A stretch of 64,000 nucleotides of DNA from Crotophaga sulcirostris (Eukaryota; Chordata; Aves; Cuculiformes; Crotophagidae): contig VYZB01000116.1 of NCBI GenBank assembly GCA_013397455.1, forward strand, positions 1-64,000, given 5' to 3'. Both the position numbers and the translations under genes were made by a program. The notes beneath the pieces were generated by a model, which worked only from the letters and a program-made list of their open reading frames with translations, made no database searches and was not told the origin of the DNA. How positions within the stretch are numbered: the first letter of the stretch is position 1; every line of letters begins with the position of its first letter. Below are positions 1 through 12,799 of the stretch, in pieces.

Positions 1-243
1 TGTTTAGTCTGGAGAAGAGGAGGCTCAGGGGAGACCTTATTGCTCTCTACAACTACCTAAAAGGAGGTTGCAGTCAAGCGGGCGTTGGTCTCTTCTCACA
101 GGTGACCAGTGACAGAACTAGAGGGCACGGATTTAAACTTCGTCAGGGGAGGTTTAGACTTGATGTTAGGAAGAAGTTCTGGCTTATAGATTGGACTTGA
201 TGATCTCAGAGGTCCCTTCCAACCTTGTGATACTGAGATACAG
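1..243 (+). mobile_element. CR1 LINE 3' fragment, TACTGTGA-tail type, internally deleted and cut by the window edge
   Basis: The DNA encodes the CR1 ORF2 C-terminal block ([24 protein letters not shown]), followed by the characteristic end 'ggtcccttccaaccttgtga' and a decayed TACTGTGA-type tail. It is nearly identical over its first 170 bases to the CR1 at 25604-26163. Against that copy, about 140 bases are missing at position ~180, where the 'aggaagaagttct' segment runs straight into the 'ggcttatagattgg' segment. The element continues to the left of the window. It is a dead retrotransposon fragment with no host coding function. Confidence 0.93.
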
Positions 244-467
244 ATAGACATCTTTCTGCATTCTCCTATACATCAGAACAAATAATTATTATGTTTTGGT
301 TTCTCAAAATATACAAGAACCACCCATGTTGCTGTAAAAATCCCTTAAAAATGTATTATTTCTTCAATTTTTTTTTATCCTACACCTTGGTGTGATGGGA
401 TCCAGACCGCATGATACCCCCCCTACCTGGATGTTTGCTACTAGGCAGCACAAATTTGGGTTTTTAC

Positions 468-775
468 TAGGAGAAACAGGTGCTGATCTCTCTTGTGACC
501 TATGAAAGGACTGGAGGGAATGGCAGGAAGATATGCCATGGGAGGTTTAGATTGGATATTAGGGAAAGGTTCTTCACCCAGAGAATGGTGAAGCACTGGA
601 ACAGCTCCCCAGGGAAGCCGTGATGGCTCCCAGTCTGTCAGTATTCAAGAAGCATTTGGACAATACCCTCAGTCACACACTGTGAATGTTGGGAGTGCCC
701 TAAGTAGGGATAGGAGTTGGACTCGATGAGCCTTTTGGATCCCTTCCAGCTCAGGTGATTCTCTGATCCTATGAT
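468..775 (+). mobile_element. CR1 LINE 3' fragment
   Basis: Diverged CR1 3' end. Recognisable blocks in order are 'ggaggtttagattggatatt' (ORF2 C-terminal RLDIR segment), 'ttcttcacccagagaatggt', 'cactggaacagctccccagg', and the 3' UTR 'ggttggactcgatgag'-like stretch ending in 'ctgatcctatgatg'. The reading frame is broken by many changes. The left boundary is approximate because similarity fades out near 468. It is separated from the preceding CR1 by about 220 bases of unassigned AT-rich DNA and belongs to a different, octamer-tailed CR1 subfamily. Confidence 0.9.
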
Positions 776-3700
776 GTTTATTTCTCAGGTTGACTTCTCA
801 CAACAGAAATTGTAGACAAGATTCTCAGCACTTTAAACTTACTTATCTTTAACTTCTGCATTGGCTGAATATTGTTTAACTGCAGTGGCTCAATGAGATG
901 GCAAGGTTTGTTTTAACTTATTTCATAAAAAGCTAACTATAAATGAAATGGGGAATGTGGGGGGGTGCTACACCCATTTTTAAGCACACTATTACCAAAT
1001 ATTGTATCGTCTCTGAGTTAAACATAAACAGTCCTGACAGATGGGTATGTCAGGCAGATAAGACAGTGATTTGGAGAAAGCAATGAAGTAAGTGGGAAGC
1101 ACCAGGGCTAACAAGAAGAAAACTAGCAAAAAAAGAAATATAGGACCTCCGCCTATTCTAGAGGGGGTGTTCTTGTAGAATTGAGTGACACTATTTTTCT
1201 ATGAGTAGTAAATTCTTTGCACAAAATATTATCAACTCAAGTGAGTAATATTGGCCAGAAAAGGGGATTTTATTAAAGTCAAAATATTTTAGTTACACCT
1301 CTTTTCAATGAAATGCTTCATTTTTGAAATATCATAACATTTCAATTTGGCAATTTTAATGAAACTTTGTAATTTTTTTCTTAAAATATCATTTTTGTTG
1401 AAGAAGGGCCTATATTAGAAAAGGCAAAAGGAAAAATGGACAAGGTAATCTGAAATTAACTGAATTAATTTCTCTTTTTTTAAAACTTTACCCACGTTCT
1501 ATGGATATCAAACTCACAAAGCAATTTGAAAATGCATTAAGTGTGAGAGTTCCCTGAAACTAGTCAATAAGGTATGCCAACCACTTTTCATCTGAAAGAA
1601 GTAACATACTGAGTAAAATACTAACCTAGGAAACAGAAGACTTGTTGTTTCATGTAGATATTTTACTAAATAGAAAAGTCTTTAAGAAGATACTGTCACA
1701 AGTCACAGAATAGCAATAGCTTCTGATTCAAACTCTTCTTCCAAATGAGGAAATAAAAATAAGTTTTTGATCCTATAGATGAATGCACTAGCCACTAAGT
1801 TATTCAATCTAGTAGAACAAAGCTGCTTCAAAACCATCCTATCTTCCTTTGGTGTTTGTGGCCTCCTGATTTTGAGGGCGTGGAATTTGTACCACCAAAA
1901 ACCTACAGCAGGAAAATGACAGCCAGGAATTCAGAAGCAAGATAGGGCACTGAATAGTCTGGGAGTCCTTAAAACTTAAGATGTATTAAAACGTATTTTC
2001 TTACAGAACAGCTGCTAAAACCTCTGTACTTTTCGTATACAATGATTCCAGGTTTTCCTTGACTGAGGTATCAGGGTTGGATTAAGAGGCACAAACAGTG
2101 GGATTCTTCACAACTAATGTCAGATATTAAAATGGTAACTGAATTCTAATAAGGTATTCTCAGACTTTTTTATAGTCAATGTAGAGAAAGAGGATCCTCT
2201 GAAGGATAATTGATCTTACGTGTTTAGCCCTATTTCCTAGGATCAGATGGCTTATGCATTGGAGGCCTTTTTTCCCCTTAGTGAATACAGGGATAGTGTA
2301 GGACAATTAGTTCAGACTTAAACTTCTAGATTTTAAATATCTAAACTAAGCGAGTTTAATCGCACCCTAAATGGTACATAAGAAATCAAGAAGTGATATA
2401 AGTTCTGAAATCATGTGGACTGCATCTAAACAAGTCCGTGAAGATGTGCCACAGTACCTGTAATTTGCTTGGTTGCCCTATTATCAAGATGAGGGAATTG
2501 TCAGAAAGAGTATATAGAAATCAAAATACCAGATAGGAGGTGAGACATGTTTGATCTTGTTAGTATCTTGTGCCATGTAACTGCCCTGAGTGTTTCAAAT
2601 ACAATATATGTATATATATCGTCATAAATCTTTGCCTTGGCCACCTAGACAAACCTTTCACCCCACACAATGTTTTTACATTTCTTATTAAATACATGGA
2701 GACCATCAAACCTCTAAATGCACATATAGACTGTTGAGGTTTTCTCACAAAAGCTACTCTGTTTATTCTCTGGGAGGGTCAAGCCCAAGCTTTTATCCAA
2801 AATTCTATAGCAGAAAACAACACTGGGCCCAAATAGAGGTAAATCAGATAACGGGTTGTCTGCACAAGCCTATGTGTGTATGTCGCACAAAGAACAGGCT
2901 AAACAGAGGCCAGGAGAAGCCCTTTACCAAATGCCCTTGAAATTTTCAAGTAAGTCTAAAAAAAGTTCTACCGTAACAGGCTGGTAAGAAAGAATTCAGT
3001 AAAAATGAGTTCCCAAACCGTGGCACAACAACCACTTCCACAGAATAGGTAAGGCCAGTTCCTAGCAGTGTGCACGTGTTTGTTTCAGAGCAAGCAGTTG
3101 CTCATGATGGGGGTGGGGGGGTTGGTCAGTGGGAAGGTATCAATCACAGAAACAAGAGCAAAGAGGTAAATGTGAGGATCTCAGCTGCTGAAACCCTCAA
3201 TCAGGGAGGGGACTCATGCACATCTCCTAAGCACCTGAAAGCAAAGAGCCAACACCTGAGGAGGTTTCGTCTCTTCTTCCTGTTCTTATTGCTGTTGGTA
3301 CCTCAAGGTGTCCTGGTTATGAGTGACCAGAACCTCCACTGCTAAGTTTAGTGGTACATCAGCAAAGCTCAGGAACCCTTGCACCATTTGCTAAATACTG
3401 ATATATAAATCTAGCTATGCTGCTTTTTAAATTTATTAGTATGTAGTGTTCTAATTGATTGAATATTTCAGAGGGTCACTTTTCCATGTACAGTCTTGGT
3501 TTGTGTATGCAGTGACTTGTATGTACTCTGGAGCCTCACTTTAAGTCTCTCAACTTCGCAGGATTAATATTCTCTTCTGGAAAATGGGGCTAGAAATAAT
3601 AATTCTCTTGACATATTTCATCTTTAAATGAACATGTGGCATAAATGTTAAATAGTCTTATTACTTCAAGCTCTTTAACAGACACAAACTCTTTCTCTGA

Positions 3701-4341
3701 TACCATCAGACATATTTTCAGCTTCAACAGTTTTCCTGTATTTCCAAGGCAACAGGAATTTCTGCTCAGTAGTGTAGATTTTTAAAGGCCTGACACTCCA
3801 TGGCTCTGAGATATTAGGGATTGAAAAACCTCATAGTGGAAAATTTAGACAGATTTTCCATCAAGTGCAGTCCAAGAGTAAGCTCGGGATTCAAGGATAC
3901 AATTTGAGGTGCAACATCTGCAAGGCAGGGAGTCAGAAACTTCCTCTATACAGAAATCTTTAGCAACCAGACTCAAAGCAGTACATTTGCATCTCTGATC
4001 CAACACACTTATACTGGTTTTGAGTCTCGGTGCTACCTACAGTAGCAAAGTGTGACACCTGTATTAAGAATGAAAAGAATTTTTCAAGCCTTTCAATAAT
4101 GGCACTATGATAATGTATCATTATAAATATAAAAAAACCCCACCTGCCATTCATTTAATCATACGCCCAAGAGGCATGTGAGTTATTTGGACTATGTCCT
4201 ACCTGCTCAAAGAATGGCAAGCTGACACTTTCAGGAGTAACTTATGCAAAATATGTTATTAAAAGAGTTACCATAAGTATAATCAAAGACTGCAGGTCAT
4301 TTGGCTTCTATTGTTTATCAGTTAGTCATTAATGTTAAGCA
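776..4341. other. Non-coding stretch, nothing recognised
   Basis: AT-rich sequence without a repeat family I can name and without a convincing exon. The patch 3060-3350 is somewhat GC-richer. It holds a 91-codon frame starting at GTG, two G runs (around 3110-3122) and a pyrimidine-rich tract (about 3265-3297). I see no splice architecture or known protein there and treat it as chance. Confidence 0.6.
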
Positions 4342-4357
4342 TGTCAACATGTTGACA
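4342..4357. repeat. 16-bp perfect palindrome
   Basis: The sequence TGTCAACATGTTGACA equals its own reverse complement. It lies in AT-rich DNA with no adjacent gene. It could be a dimeric transcription-factor site or simply chance. Confidence 0.9.
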
Positions 4358-7300
4358 CCTGGCATTTGTTGCTGAAGACCACGTAAAAAGCGTGGTTATA
4401 AAAGAACAAAAGAGCAGTTCAGAACAAAAAAAATTACTGACACCTTACATAACAAAGGTACAGCAAGGCTTGTGTTTTCACTACAGAAATATCTGCATTT
4501 TTCAGAGTGCTTTGAGGTCTCTGTCTGAAGCCCACTGAAACAAAAAGCAGTATTTTCACTATTTTGGTCTTTTTTTTTTGATATAAGATTGAACTCTGAG
4601 CAGAGGAAAAAGGAGATCTTACGCAGTCATAGAAATGTACCTCATATATACCTGGCAAGTGAGTGGATAAATGATACCTGAAGGACCATGGCTATTAAAC
4701 AATGCAAGGATATTTTGACATGTGCTACGTAGACTTGATTGCTGTTCACTTTTGAAAGAAAAGTATACTTCTGGAACAAAACTCTTCTAAATACCACCAT
4801 TTTATGTGTATGGAAACTCTGAGCATTGTGGATAGGGTTGACCTCCATAATTTTGCCATTTACAGCTGCAGATATCGTTATCTAAACTAATCAAACTGGC
4901 TTCCTTTTTCAACCAGTGGAGGCAAAATTTATTTTTTCCTCAATGTACCTTAAAAAATACTTACAGTAGGAAGAGTTTTATTCAGGCATTAGCAGTAACA
5001 GCTGAAGGGTTTAAGTGCATCATTGTATAAGATTCTTCATGACCAGACATGTTCAGAGCTTATGGTTTTACACCTCTTCTGAGAAGTACAGTCATGGCAG
5101 TAGCAGAATTGCACAATATAGTTATGTCTTTAAGAGCAGTGAAGTATGATAGCAACTGTTGCAATTTGAAGTGAAAGCAACAGCAAATGAGCATGCCTAG
5201 CAGCTGCTTTGCATAATATCAGTTATATTATTCCAGATAATATGACTAAAATGTTCACTGTAGCATACTGGGAAGACCTCAAATCCTATGCTACAATAGA
5301 CTGGTGAAAGAAATGTGCTAGGAATTAATATTTCCCTTGTTCCACCTGTTTACATTCTCAATTCAAACCCATTGACTATTGCCTTTAAATACTAGTTCAT
5401 AATCAGAGCCAAATTTTTCATTCATTTTTTTCTGTGGGTGAAATATCACATGCAGCAATTTTCAGAGCATCACTAGAAAGCCAGGTTTTTAAAATTATAG
5501 CCTTTCTTGCCTTCAGCAGAACCAAATCATGCCCTCCATCTTTAAGCAGAATTTTGCAATCCATGTGAAAACTATGTTTTGTCATTAACCAAGCCTTTTT
5601 TTCCTAACAATGGACTTGCAAGGATCAATATGATCTATTTACTCAAAGGGCTACTTTATGTCATCAGAGATGACAAAGGCAAAATTCTGTTTACTGCTGA
5701 AAATTTATCCATGAATATTTTAACAGATAGATTTTGCCTTTTCAGCTCCAGCTCAGAATCTATAAAGGAGACCTGTCACTTCTTTTTTTTTATCTCCCTC
5801 TCATTTAATAAAAAGTTGCAGTTTGGTTCAAAAGTGTAATTTTAATATTTCCACCCACTCTTGTTCAGTTTGGCTGCTATGGAAGAAGGAAAAGGTGTTG
5901 TGCATTCCTAAATAGGCACTGGTGAGCAGATGGACTCTAGCTAAAAAATTCTGGGTGAGAGAAATCAGAAGTATTTCATTACCATGTCTGCTCTATTGGC
6001 AATGCAAACTCTGGTTCTGCTCAGATGTGCAGATTCCAAGAGGCGTGGAGTGGGAGAATGGAGATCTCGGAAGATTCTGTGAAGTTTTAGAAATGCGGTG
6101 AAAAATATGATGTATTGTGAAAATGTGGAAAGTGTGAAAAAAAAAAAGCAGAGAGCAAAATCTCAAGAGCATAATTTTGCAATTACAAATCTGACTACAC
6201 ATGCAAAAAACCTCACTGCTTGCTCACTATCAGTATATTCCTACACTTCCAAAAGCAGCTATCAGGACAATGAAATGGTCCAGGCATAAACCTTCAGCAT
6301 ATTTAATCAGACTTTTTCCCTATGTGTCATTTCTTCCTCCCTACACACCATTTTCCTTGCAAGATGTTCTCTGCTTGGTAGCTGGCAACACAGTATTAAA
6401 GACAGGTTTTTAATAATTATTTCTGGTAGATTATTGTCTAAAGACCCAGATCAGATCCTGATGGTGCTGATCTTGTAGAAGCACAACAGAGAGATAATGA
6501 CTAAAAAATCTTGTTGGAGTAGGGGACTGTGGGGTTTGTACAGAGCAGGAAGTATATTGCAAACCTTGACCTTTCCCAGCAAGGAAATATTATCCCGGAT
6601 CCTTTGCAAATTAAAGTCAGTCATGAAAATTGTAATTGTCCAGAAGCAACATACAAGGGCACTGAATCTAATCCAGAAAATCTTAACTTCTGTTCCGTCC
6701 CTATTCCTTTACCACTACATACGCAAAAAAGGTATTTTGTCTCTTGAGCTTGGTTTTGTAAGGGCAAGTTGATAGTGAGTGAAGAGGAAATCAGAACATT
6801 TTGCCTTCCTCTATGCAAAAATGCCTCATGAATCAGGAATTAAGTTGATCCCTCTGTGATCAAGACTATGGGGACCAATTACTTCATGTATTCGGAGACT
6901 ATCTCTCACATGGGAAAAGTTAGGGAGAAGAAAGAAGCAATTATTCTTGACCCTGCACTGAATCTGTGGAAAATAAGAGAAAACTGAGGAGGCTGCAGTT
7001 GTCTCATCGGTGTTGCCCAGCTGGCCGCTCATCTCCAGGAGGAGGCCGTGCAGACCATACTTGTGTTACCATGAGGCTCCTATGAACTAGTCAAAAGTCT
7101 TTTCTAAATTTATGGTTCAAAGCAGACAACATTATCAAGCAGTGTTTTTATCAGTCTTTCAGGCAAAAAAAACCAGGCCTGACTTCTATCCCAGGAAATT
7201 AAAGTCACATGCTAGGCAATACATGTCACCTGCCTGCTCTTAGATGCATGTTCATAACCTGAGATTTCTCACCATGCCGCCTTTATTGTTAGATAATATA

Positions 7301-8913
7301 GATTTCCCATCTTAAAAATATTGCTATCAAGTATCTCATAACGCCTGTGCCATAGCAACCTGTTAGTGTGATTTACTTTGACAGGAGACAATGGATATTT
7401 TATTGTTTGACCCCTTCTGCTCTGTCAGTGTAGGTTATTTTTTTTCATAGGAGCTGTTTTATTTAATCTTACAGCAGGTGGTATTGAGTCTTCACATCAT
7501 TTTTTCCCTTACCAAGATATGCTTTTAGAGTAAATAGTATAATGAAAATCCAGGATTTCACAGAACAGCACTCACTTAAGCAACTCTGCACTCTGTTATC
7601 TCAGAAAAGTTCTATATATAAAAATGTATGCATTACAAGTAGTTTAAGGAAATCTCTTTTGCTTTAGCATCTGAAAATAATTATGGATTCCCATAATTAA
7701 ACCCATTAAATTTAATAAGAATCCTTCAGATGGCTTAAACGGTCTTAACTTCCTCAAAAGGCCAATGACACAACTACTGAGTGACCATCATGGTGACCAT
7801 TCTGAGAATCAAGTATATAGGAAGGCTCAAGAATTTTGCCTCTTTGATAATGAGGTTAGCATAGTAAATTTGCAAGGGGGGAATTGTCACCATAAGAGGT
7901 TCAGCACTCTGGGAATCAGTCACTGAACTGTAACGTTCATTCCTTAGCAGATTTAATACCTATGTCCAAAGAAATTGAGACTGAGCCCAATATCAGTGTT
8001 TGAACTAAATATATAATTGATGTTCCATTTGTAAAATCTGCCTAAGCTTGGGACCTCCAGCCTGTCAAATCAGTAAGTCTAGGAGTCTCCCTTAAGCTGA
8101 CTGCTTCTTCCAAACACTTTGAATTTGCCCCAGAGGCTTCGAAACAGGGTAACTTCTACAAAATAGATATGAATGCCAAAGCCAGAGTCCTGAAAGAGTG
8201 ATCCTCTCCTACAACTCCGAGAACTGCTGGTGTATGAAGGAAATCTAGATGATCAGTTATACTTAAAATAAGCTTCAGGAAATAGGGTTTCCAAAAACTC
8301 TTCATCAAAAATCAAGTCAAGGCATCCCGTATTAATCGCTGAGACAAATTATCTTCTATACCTCGGAGACTGCAGCCTGCATCACTGCAGCCAATGTGAC
8401 AAAGGAAAGTTTTAAGATGGAATAAAAAGGAGAATAACAAAGCAACTTTGTTCATTAAGCACTTTTCCCAAGCTGAAGAGGTAGCCAGGGATTGTTTCTT
8501 TGAAATCTAGCGAGTAGATGATTGTGAGCAGCTATCAGAAGAGCTGACCCCTTGGTACTGAACAACAGGTAGCAAGAGAAGAGATAAGCCAAGTAGGTTC
8601 CCTACAGTATTAGTTTAATACTTGTTTGAATGTTTGAAACAATGTTTGAAACTATTAGAGAAGAGATGCAAAAAAAGCAGTGGGAGAGGTTCAAAATAAC
8701 AAATGAAGAAGGCTACATTGGGAGTAGCATTCTGACTTTTAATAATATTCTAACTTTTTGCACTGTAATGGAGACAGATTTCCCAGATGAATAGGATTTT
8801 TTTTTCAGGCTGAACCTGATGGGGTTGCCACAGTCTAAGGCTTTTGAAGAAAACTTTATGTATTTGATCATGTTCTTTCTCATAGTGCCATTTCTTTAAT
8901 GTGCAATGTGACT
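4358..8913. other. Non-coding stretch, nothing recognised
   Basis: AT-rich sequence with only short overlapping open frames (60-91 codons) on both strands, for example around 6497-6772. These show no recognisable domain and no consistent splice signals. No repeat family was identified. Confidence 0.6.
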
Positions 8914-8931
8914 GGGGGGGGGGGGGGGGGG
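8914..8931 (+). repeat. G homopolymer (18 G)
   Basis: Eighteen consecutive G bases on the plus strand, in otherwise AT-rich DNA. Such a run can fold as a G-quadruplex and is a typical site of length polymorphism and sequencing error, so the exact count is unreliable. Confidence 0.97.
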
Positions 8932-9134
8932 AATAACCCAACCCTCAGAGTATTCCCTGAGTAGTTTTCCCACATTTATCATCTGATATATATGGACCTG
9001 TCAAGTGAAGATTCAGCTACTGCTTTCTTTCTGCTGGACCTCTAGTCACAATTTTAATCATGTCTTGCATTCAATCTGAATCAATTTAGGATCATCAGGT
9101 TTCAGAGCTTCAGTTCAACAGAAAACATTAATAA

Positions 9135-9882
9135 ATGGAAGAATTAATTCCAGCACAGAGTAGATCAATCAAATCCTCATCTTGGGAGCTACTTACACAA
9201 TACTGTGTCTCTTTGTCTTTTTCTCGTGGGTCAAAAAGTCACCACACTGCTACTATGGTAACAACCAAGAAAAAAAAAATAGGCAAGAACCCGAGTCAAA
9301 ATGACAAGAGAGATGCTGCAATTTTGTTTGCAAACAGGAAGTTTGAACTCTGCTCTGTAACCTCTTGTGGTGGGGAAGAGGGAGGGGGGGAAGAAGGAAG
9401 GTTAGTTTGAACTAATTAATGTATTCTCTGGTTGTGAGTCACCTGATTTCTGCAAAGATGGTTTCATAAAGCAGAAAAACAATGTGTACTTGATTAAATC
9501 CCTTTATGGAAAGGAACCTACTGCAGGTATTGAGGGCCTGTTACACAGAGCAGGAAGGATCCTCTCTTGCTACTTTCCCACTCCCCACTTTGCCCTCCCT
9601 CTCATGTACCGGAGCCCTCAAACGCAGACAACCAGTGGGATCTACATGATCCTGGTTAAAATATAACATTCCAGTGTTGTTCCTGGCTAGCTTCATTTGC
9701 TCCTGTAGACATCACCTGAAGGAATCAGAATTCATTGTTTCTGGCACCCACCCTTGCTGGAGTCCCAGCACCCAGCAAAACTGACTGCTTGGGGTGTTTG
9801 CTGCTCGCTTGGGGCAGAATGGTGCTGTGACAGAGACAATGTAACGGCTGGTGCTGTTCCCTTAACCACCACTTCCTTCTGC
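9135..9882. other. GC-richer unique patch with motif-like sites
   Basis: Locally richer in G and C than its surroundings. It contains a near-palindromic RFX X-box-like site (9249-9262, two mismatches to the 14-bp inverted consensus), an ETS-like 'caggaagt' near 9338, a purine-rich run (about 9366-9400) and an AP-1/NF-E2-like 'tgagtcac' near 9436. A 91-codon frame covers 9135-9410 but matches no protein I know. A distal regulatory element is possible, not shown. Confidence 0.25.
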
Positions 9883-9897
9883 TTTTTTTTTTTTTTT
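9883..9897 (+). repeat. T homopolymer (15 T)
   Basis: Fifteen consecutive T bases after 'cttccttctgc'. It is a simple repeat. On the minus strand it would read as an A-tail, but no retroposed gene is recognisable next to it. Confidence 0.95.
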
Positions 9898-11499
9898 GAG
9901 ATGATACAACTTTAAGATTTTGGAAAGAACTTATTGATTATCTTTTTTTTTTCAAGCACTCACGTTTCAGTGTATGATATAAACCCCTTTGCTGACAAAT
10001 TGAAGTGTGTTAAAATCACAAAACAATCTTGAAAGCCATTTCAGACCTCCCAGCTGGCCTAACTCTTGAATATCCAAAGGCAAGTCTGCTGCAGAGGAAA
10101 ATAGGGATACTCTTGCCTTTCTAAAGAGGCATATACACATAAAGCATAATCTAATTCAAAATGCAATACTGTAGAAAACAAGACCTAGCATAAATATCCT
10201 TACTATTATACCTTATTTTTTACTTACTAGTTAGACCATGTTGTTAGATCTTAGGAAATAAATGCCTCTTCTTTTTGTATTATTTCCAGAAGCATTATTT
10301 ATGTGTCTAAGGAAGATAAAGTTACTATAGCTATCTTTAGCACTTGAGAAAACGCTGAAGATGTATCTTCATTTTAAGAATTCTATGGCATTCTCACAAA
10401 TACATCACCGATGCTTCTTATTCTCTGCACAAAAGGTATTATAAGAAAGCAGCTCCACCTTTATGGCTCAGGAAAGGCAGTTCCCCCTGGATCCCATCAG
10501 TGTCACTGTTGGTGTCACATTGAGGAAGTCTTTGTGAAAGAGTGCAAAGCACTTAGCTCTCTGGTGCCAGCACATGTGTTTCCATTGTATTATTTGTTCC
10601 TGCTGGCCCAAGGGAAAAAAAGAAACATTTTAAGTCATAAACCTTGTGGAAACCCATGTGCCAAACACTGCCTTTAAATGCATGCTTGAATTAATTTTGT
10701 TGGAACTGTAGAGCACTGGATACAAACACGAACAGAATTTAGCTTCAGATACGATGGGAGTCATTTTTCTAAAGCTTCTGGAATTGCTCCAACTCTGCTC
10801 CAACTGTCATCAGAACAAGTTTTGTTTTATAATCTTTTCAAGGAGGAAGACTGGCACTCATATCAAAGACTTCTTTGAAAATAGTACATGTTTTAAGGGT
10901 CTGGGGATTTTTTTTATTATGTTGATAAATTTGGAGTAAATATTTTTTTAAATAAATGAATAATTTCATTATTACTTCAGGGAAGATAGAGATTACACAA
11001 GTGTTCAATGAATGAGGACCATACCAAGACCTGGACAATTTTTCAGAAAGCATCTTTGTTCACCTCAATAATAAAGGAAGTTCCTTGATTCTTCTGAAAG
11101 ATTTTTAGGAACCCATGAAAGCTTAGCAACATCTTTAGTTGAAGAAACATCATATAAGTTGCTAGACAAGATGAGCCTTACTCACTGTCTTATTTTGACA
11201 AACTCTGGTTAAGTAATATGTTTTTCATTATACAACATAGCAGTGCTGGTGTCTTTCAGAACAGGTTGATGTGTTTTCTTTAGAAATTGGATTCCTGGGA
11301 GAGGGGCTGCCTCATCCCCAAAGGAGTTTTCACTCGTACTATTCATTTGGCAAGCAAGTGCCCCAAAAAAAGTTCACAAGGAACTTTACATGACAGCTAA
11401 TCATTTTTTCCTGTTGAAACTGGAGGAAAAATGAAACACATTTGGCTTAGAACACATAAATGGCAAAGACTAATCCTGGTGACTTGATTTACTTTTTTC
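9898..11499. other. Non-coding stretch, nothing recognised
   Basis: AT-rich. It contains short open frames of up to 88 codons (10411-10677) without a recognisable domain. No repeat family was identified. Confidence 0.6.
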
Positions 11500-11525
11500 C
11501 ATATAGAAATTTCATATAGAAATTT
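11500..11525 (+). repeat. Two-copy 13-bp tandem repeat
   Basis: The unit 'catatagaaattt' occurs twice in direct succession, followed by 'cc'. It is probably replication slippage. Confidence 0.9.
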
Positions 11526-12799
11526 CCTAGTCTAAACTGTGCGAACAGAAAAGGGTCTAGATCTCCATATACTAGACTTCTGCCAGACAGGCTACCCTTT
11601 TTTTCTTATTCTTTGTCAGTGGCAACTTAGTTACTTATGGGTGTTGAGACAAAGTAGAATCAAGGTCTCTCACTTTCCAGATGTCTTTCCCCACTTTCAC
11701 TTTAAAATGACACTGCTCTGATAATTGCCCATCCTTGGAAGTTGATGGATAAGCAGAGTTTCCACTTGCCTCGGGTAGATTCATCACATTTTCAGTCATC
11801 TATTATATAGACATCACTTCCTGTCCTAATGTGTTCCCATCACATTCCATCATAAGAAACAGACATTTTAAGGAACCAGTTATTACAAGACAAGGTGAAC
11901 TTACCAGTTTTCCAGATAAGTTTAATAATTTATCATCTTCATAGCTAAAAAACTACTTAAACATTATATCTGTTTCAAAACTGTTTGGATATGCCTTCTA
12001 GTTGGTGCTTTTTTTGCTGTGCCTTTCTCCACTTAGATAGAGTCCTTTTAAACTTGCTGATGGCAGAGTGAGGCACAAACATCAAGCAATTTTGACTACC
12101 ACTCTTGTTCCTTAACTGCAGAGCTGTGGACTCTCTATGAGAAAATACAGAGAATGGATCATCACTGAGATTCCTAGATTAGATGAGCATATACCATATG
12201 TATTAAAAATGGCTGTGACATGCTAGATTATGGATGTGCTGCCTTATGTTACATCAAAGATATCATAAAACTAGTCTGTCATCTTGTAAATGATAAAAGA
12301 CTTCTTTTTAAAAAAAAAAGAGAGGAAAGAAATTTCATATTCTCCCTGTCAATTTGTATAGTCTGCTTAAGCACTCCATTTCTAAAATAAAATATAATGC
12401 CTCAAGAAATGAACATTTTATGCATATTATTATCATATTTATTTTTATATTCAGCTACTCCTACAGTATAACTCAGTGTGGTAAATAGCTCATGCTAATT
12501 ACTTAAAAATCTATTAAATTTTAAGTCTCATAGCAGATGCAAACACCATTTCAAATGTTCTCATTGTGTTGCCTACATAATTCATGAACTCTTATTAGAA
12601 TGCAGACTCCAAGCGGGCATTTGGTGTGTGAGCCACACTCTCCAGTTTTTTGCATGTTCCTGAAAAAGTGGAATACACGCCTACGGAGCCTCCATAGCAA
12701 ATCCTTCTGTTCAGCAACTGTGCTGACCTATATTAAAGAGTGAGAGATCATGTAGTGTAGCAAGTGTAGGACAAGTGGTAGTTATAAAGGCTCATAGGG
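11526..12799. other. Non-coding stretch, nothing recognised
   Basis: AT-rich, with homopolymer A and T runs (for example about 12308-12320). No gene or named repeat was seen. Confidence 0.6.

Noticed and set aside
3070..3345. 91-codon frame with a hydrophobic C-terminal stretch
   Set aside because: It begins at GTG, which is not a normal vertebrate start, and lacks an upstream acceptor or known domain.
11500..11525. Possible second heat-shock element in the 13-bp tandem repeat
   Set aside because: It has two GAAnnTTC pairs, but the gap between them is 5 bases, not the 2 or 7 needed to keep HSE phase.
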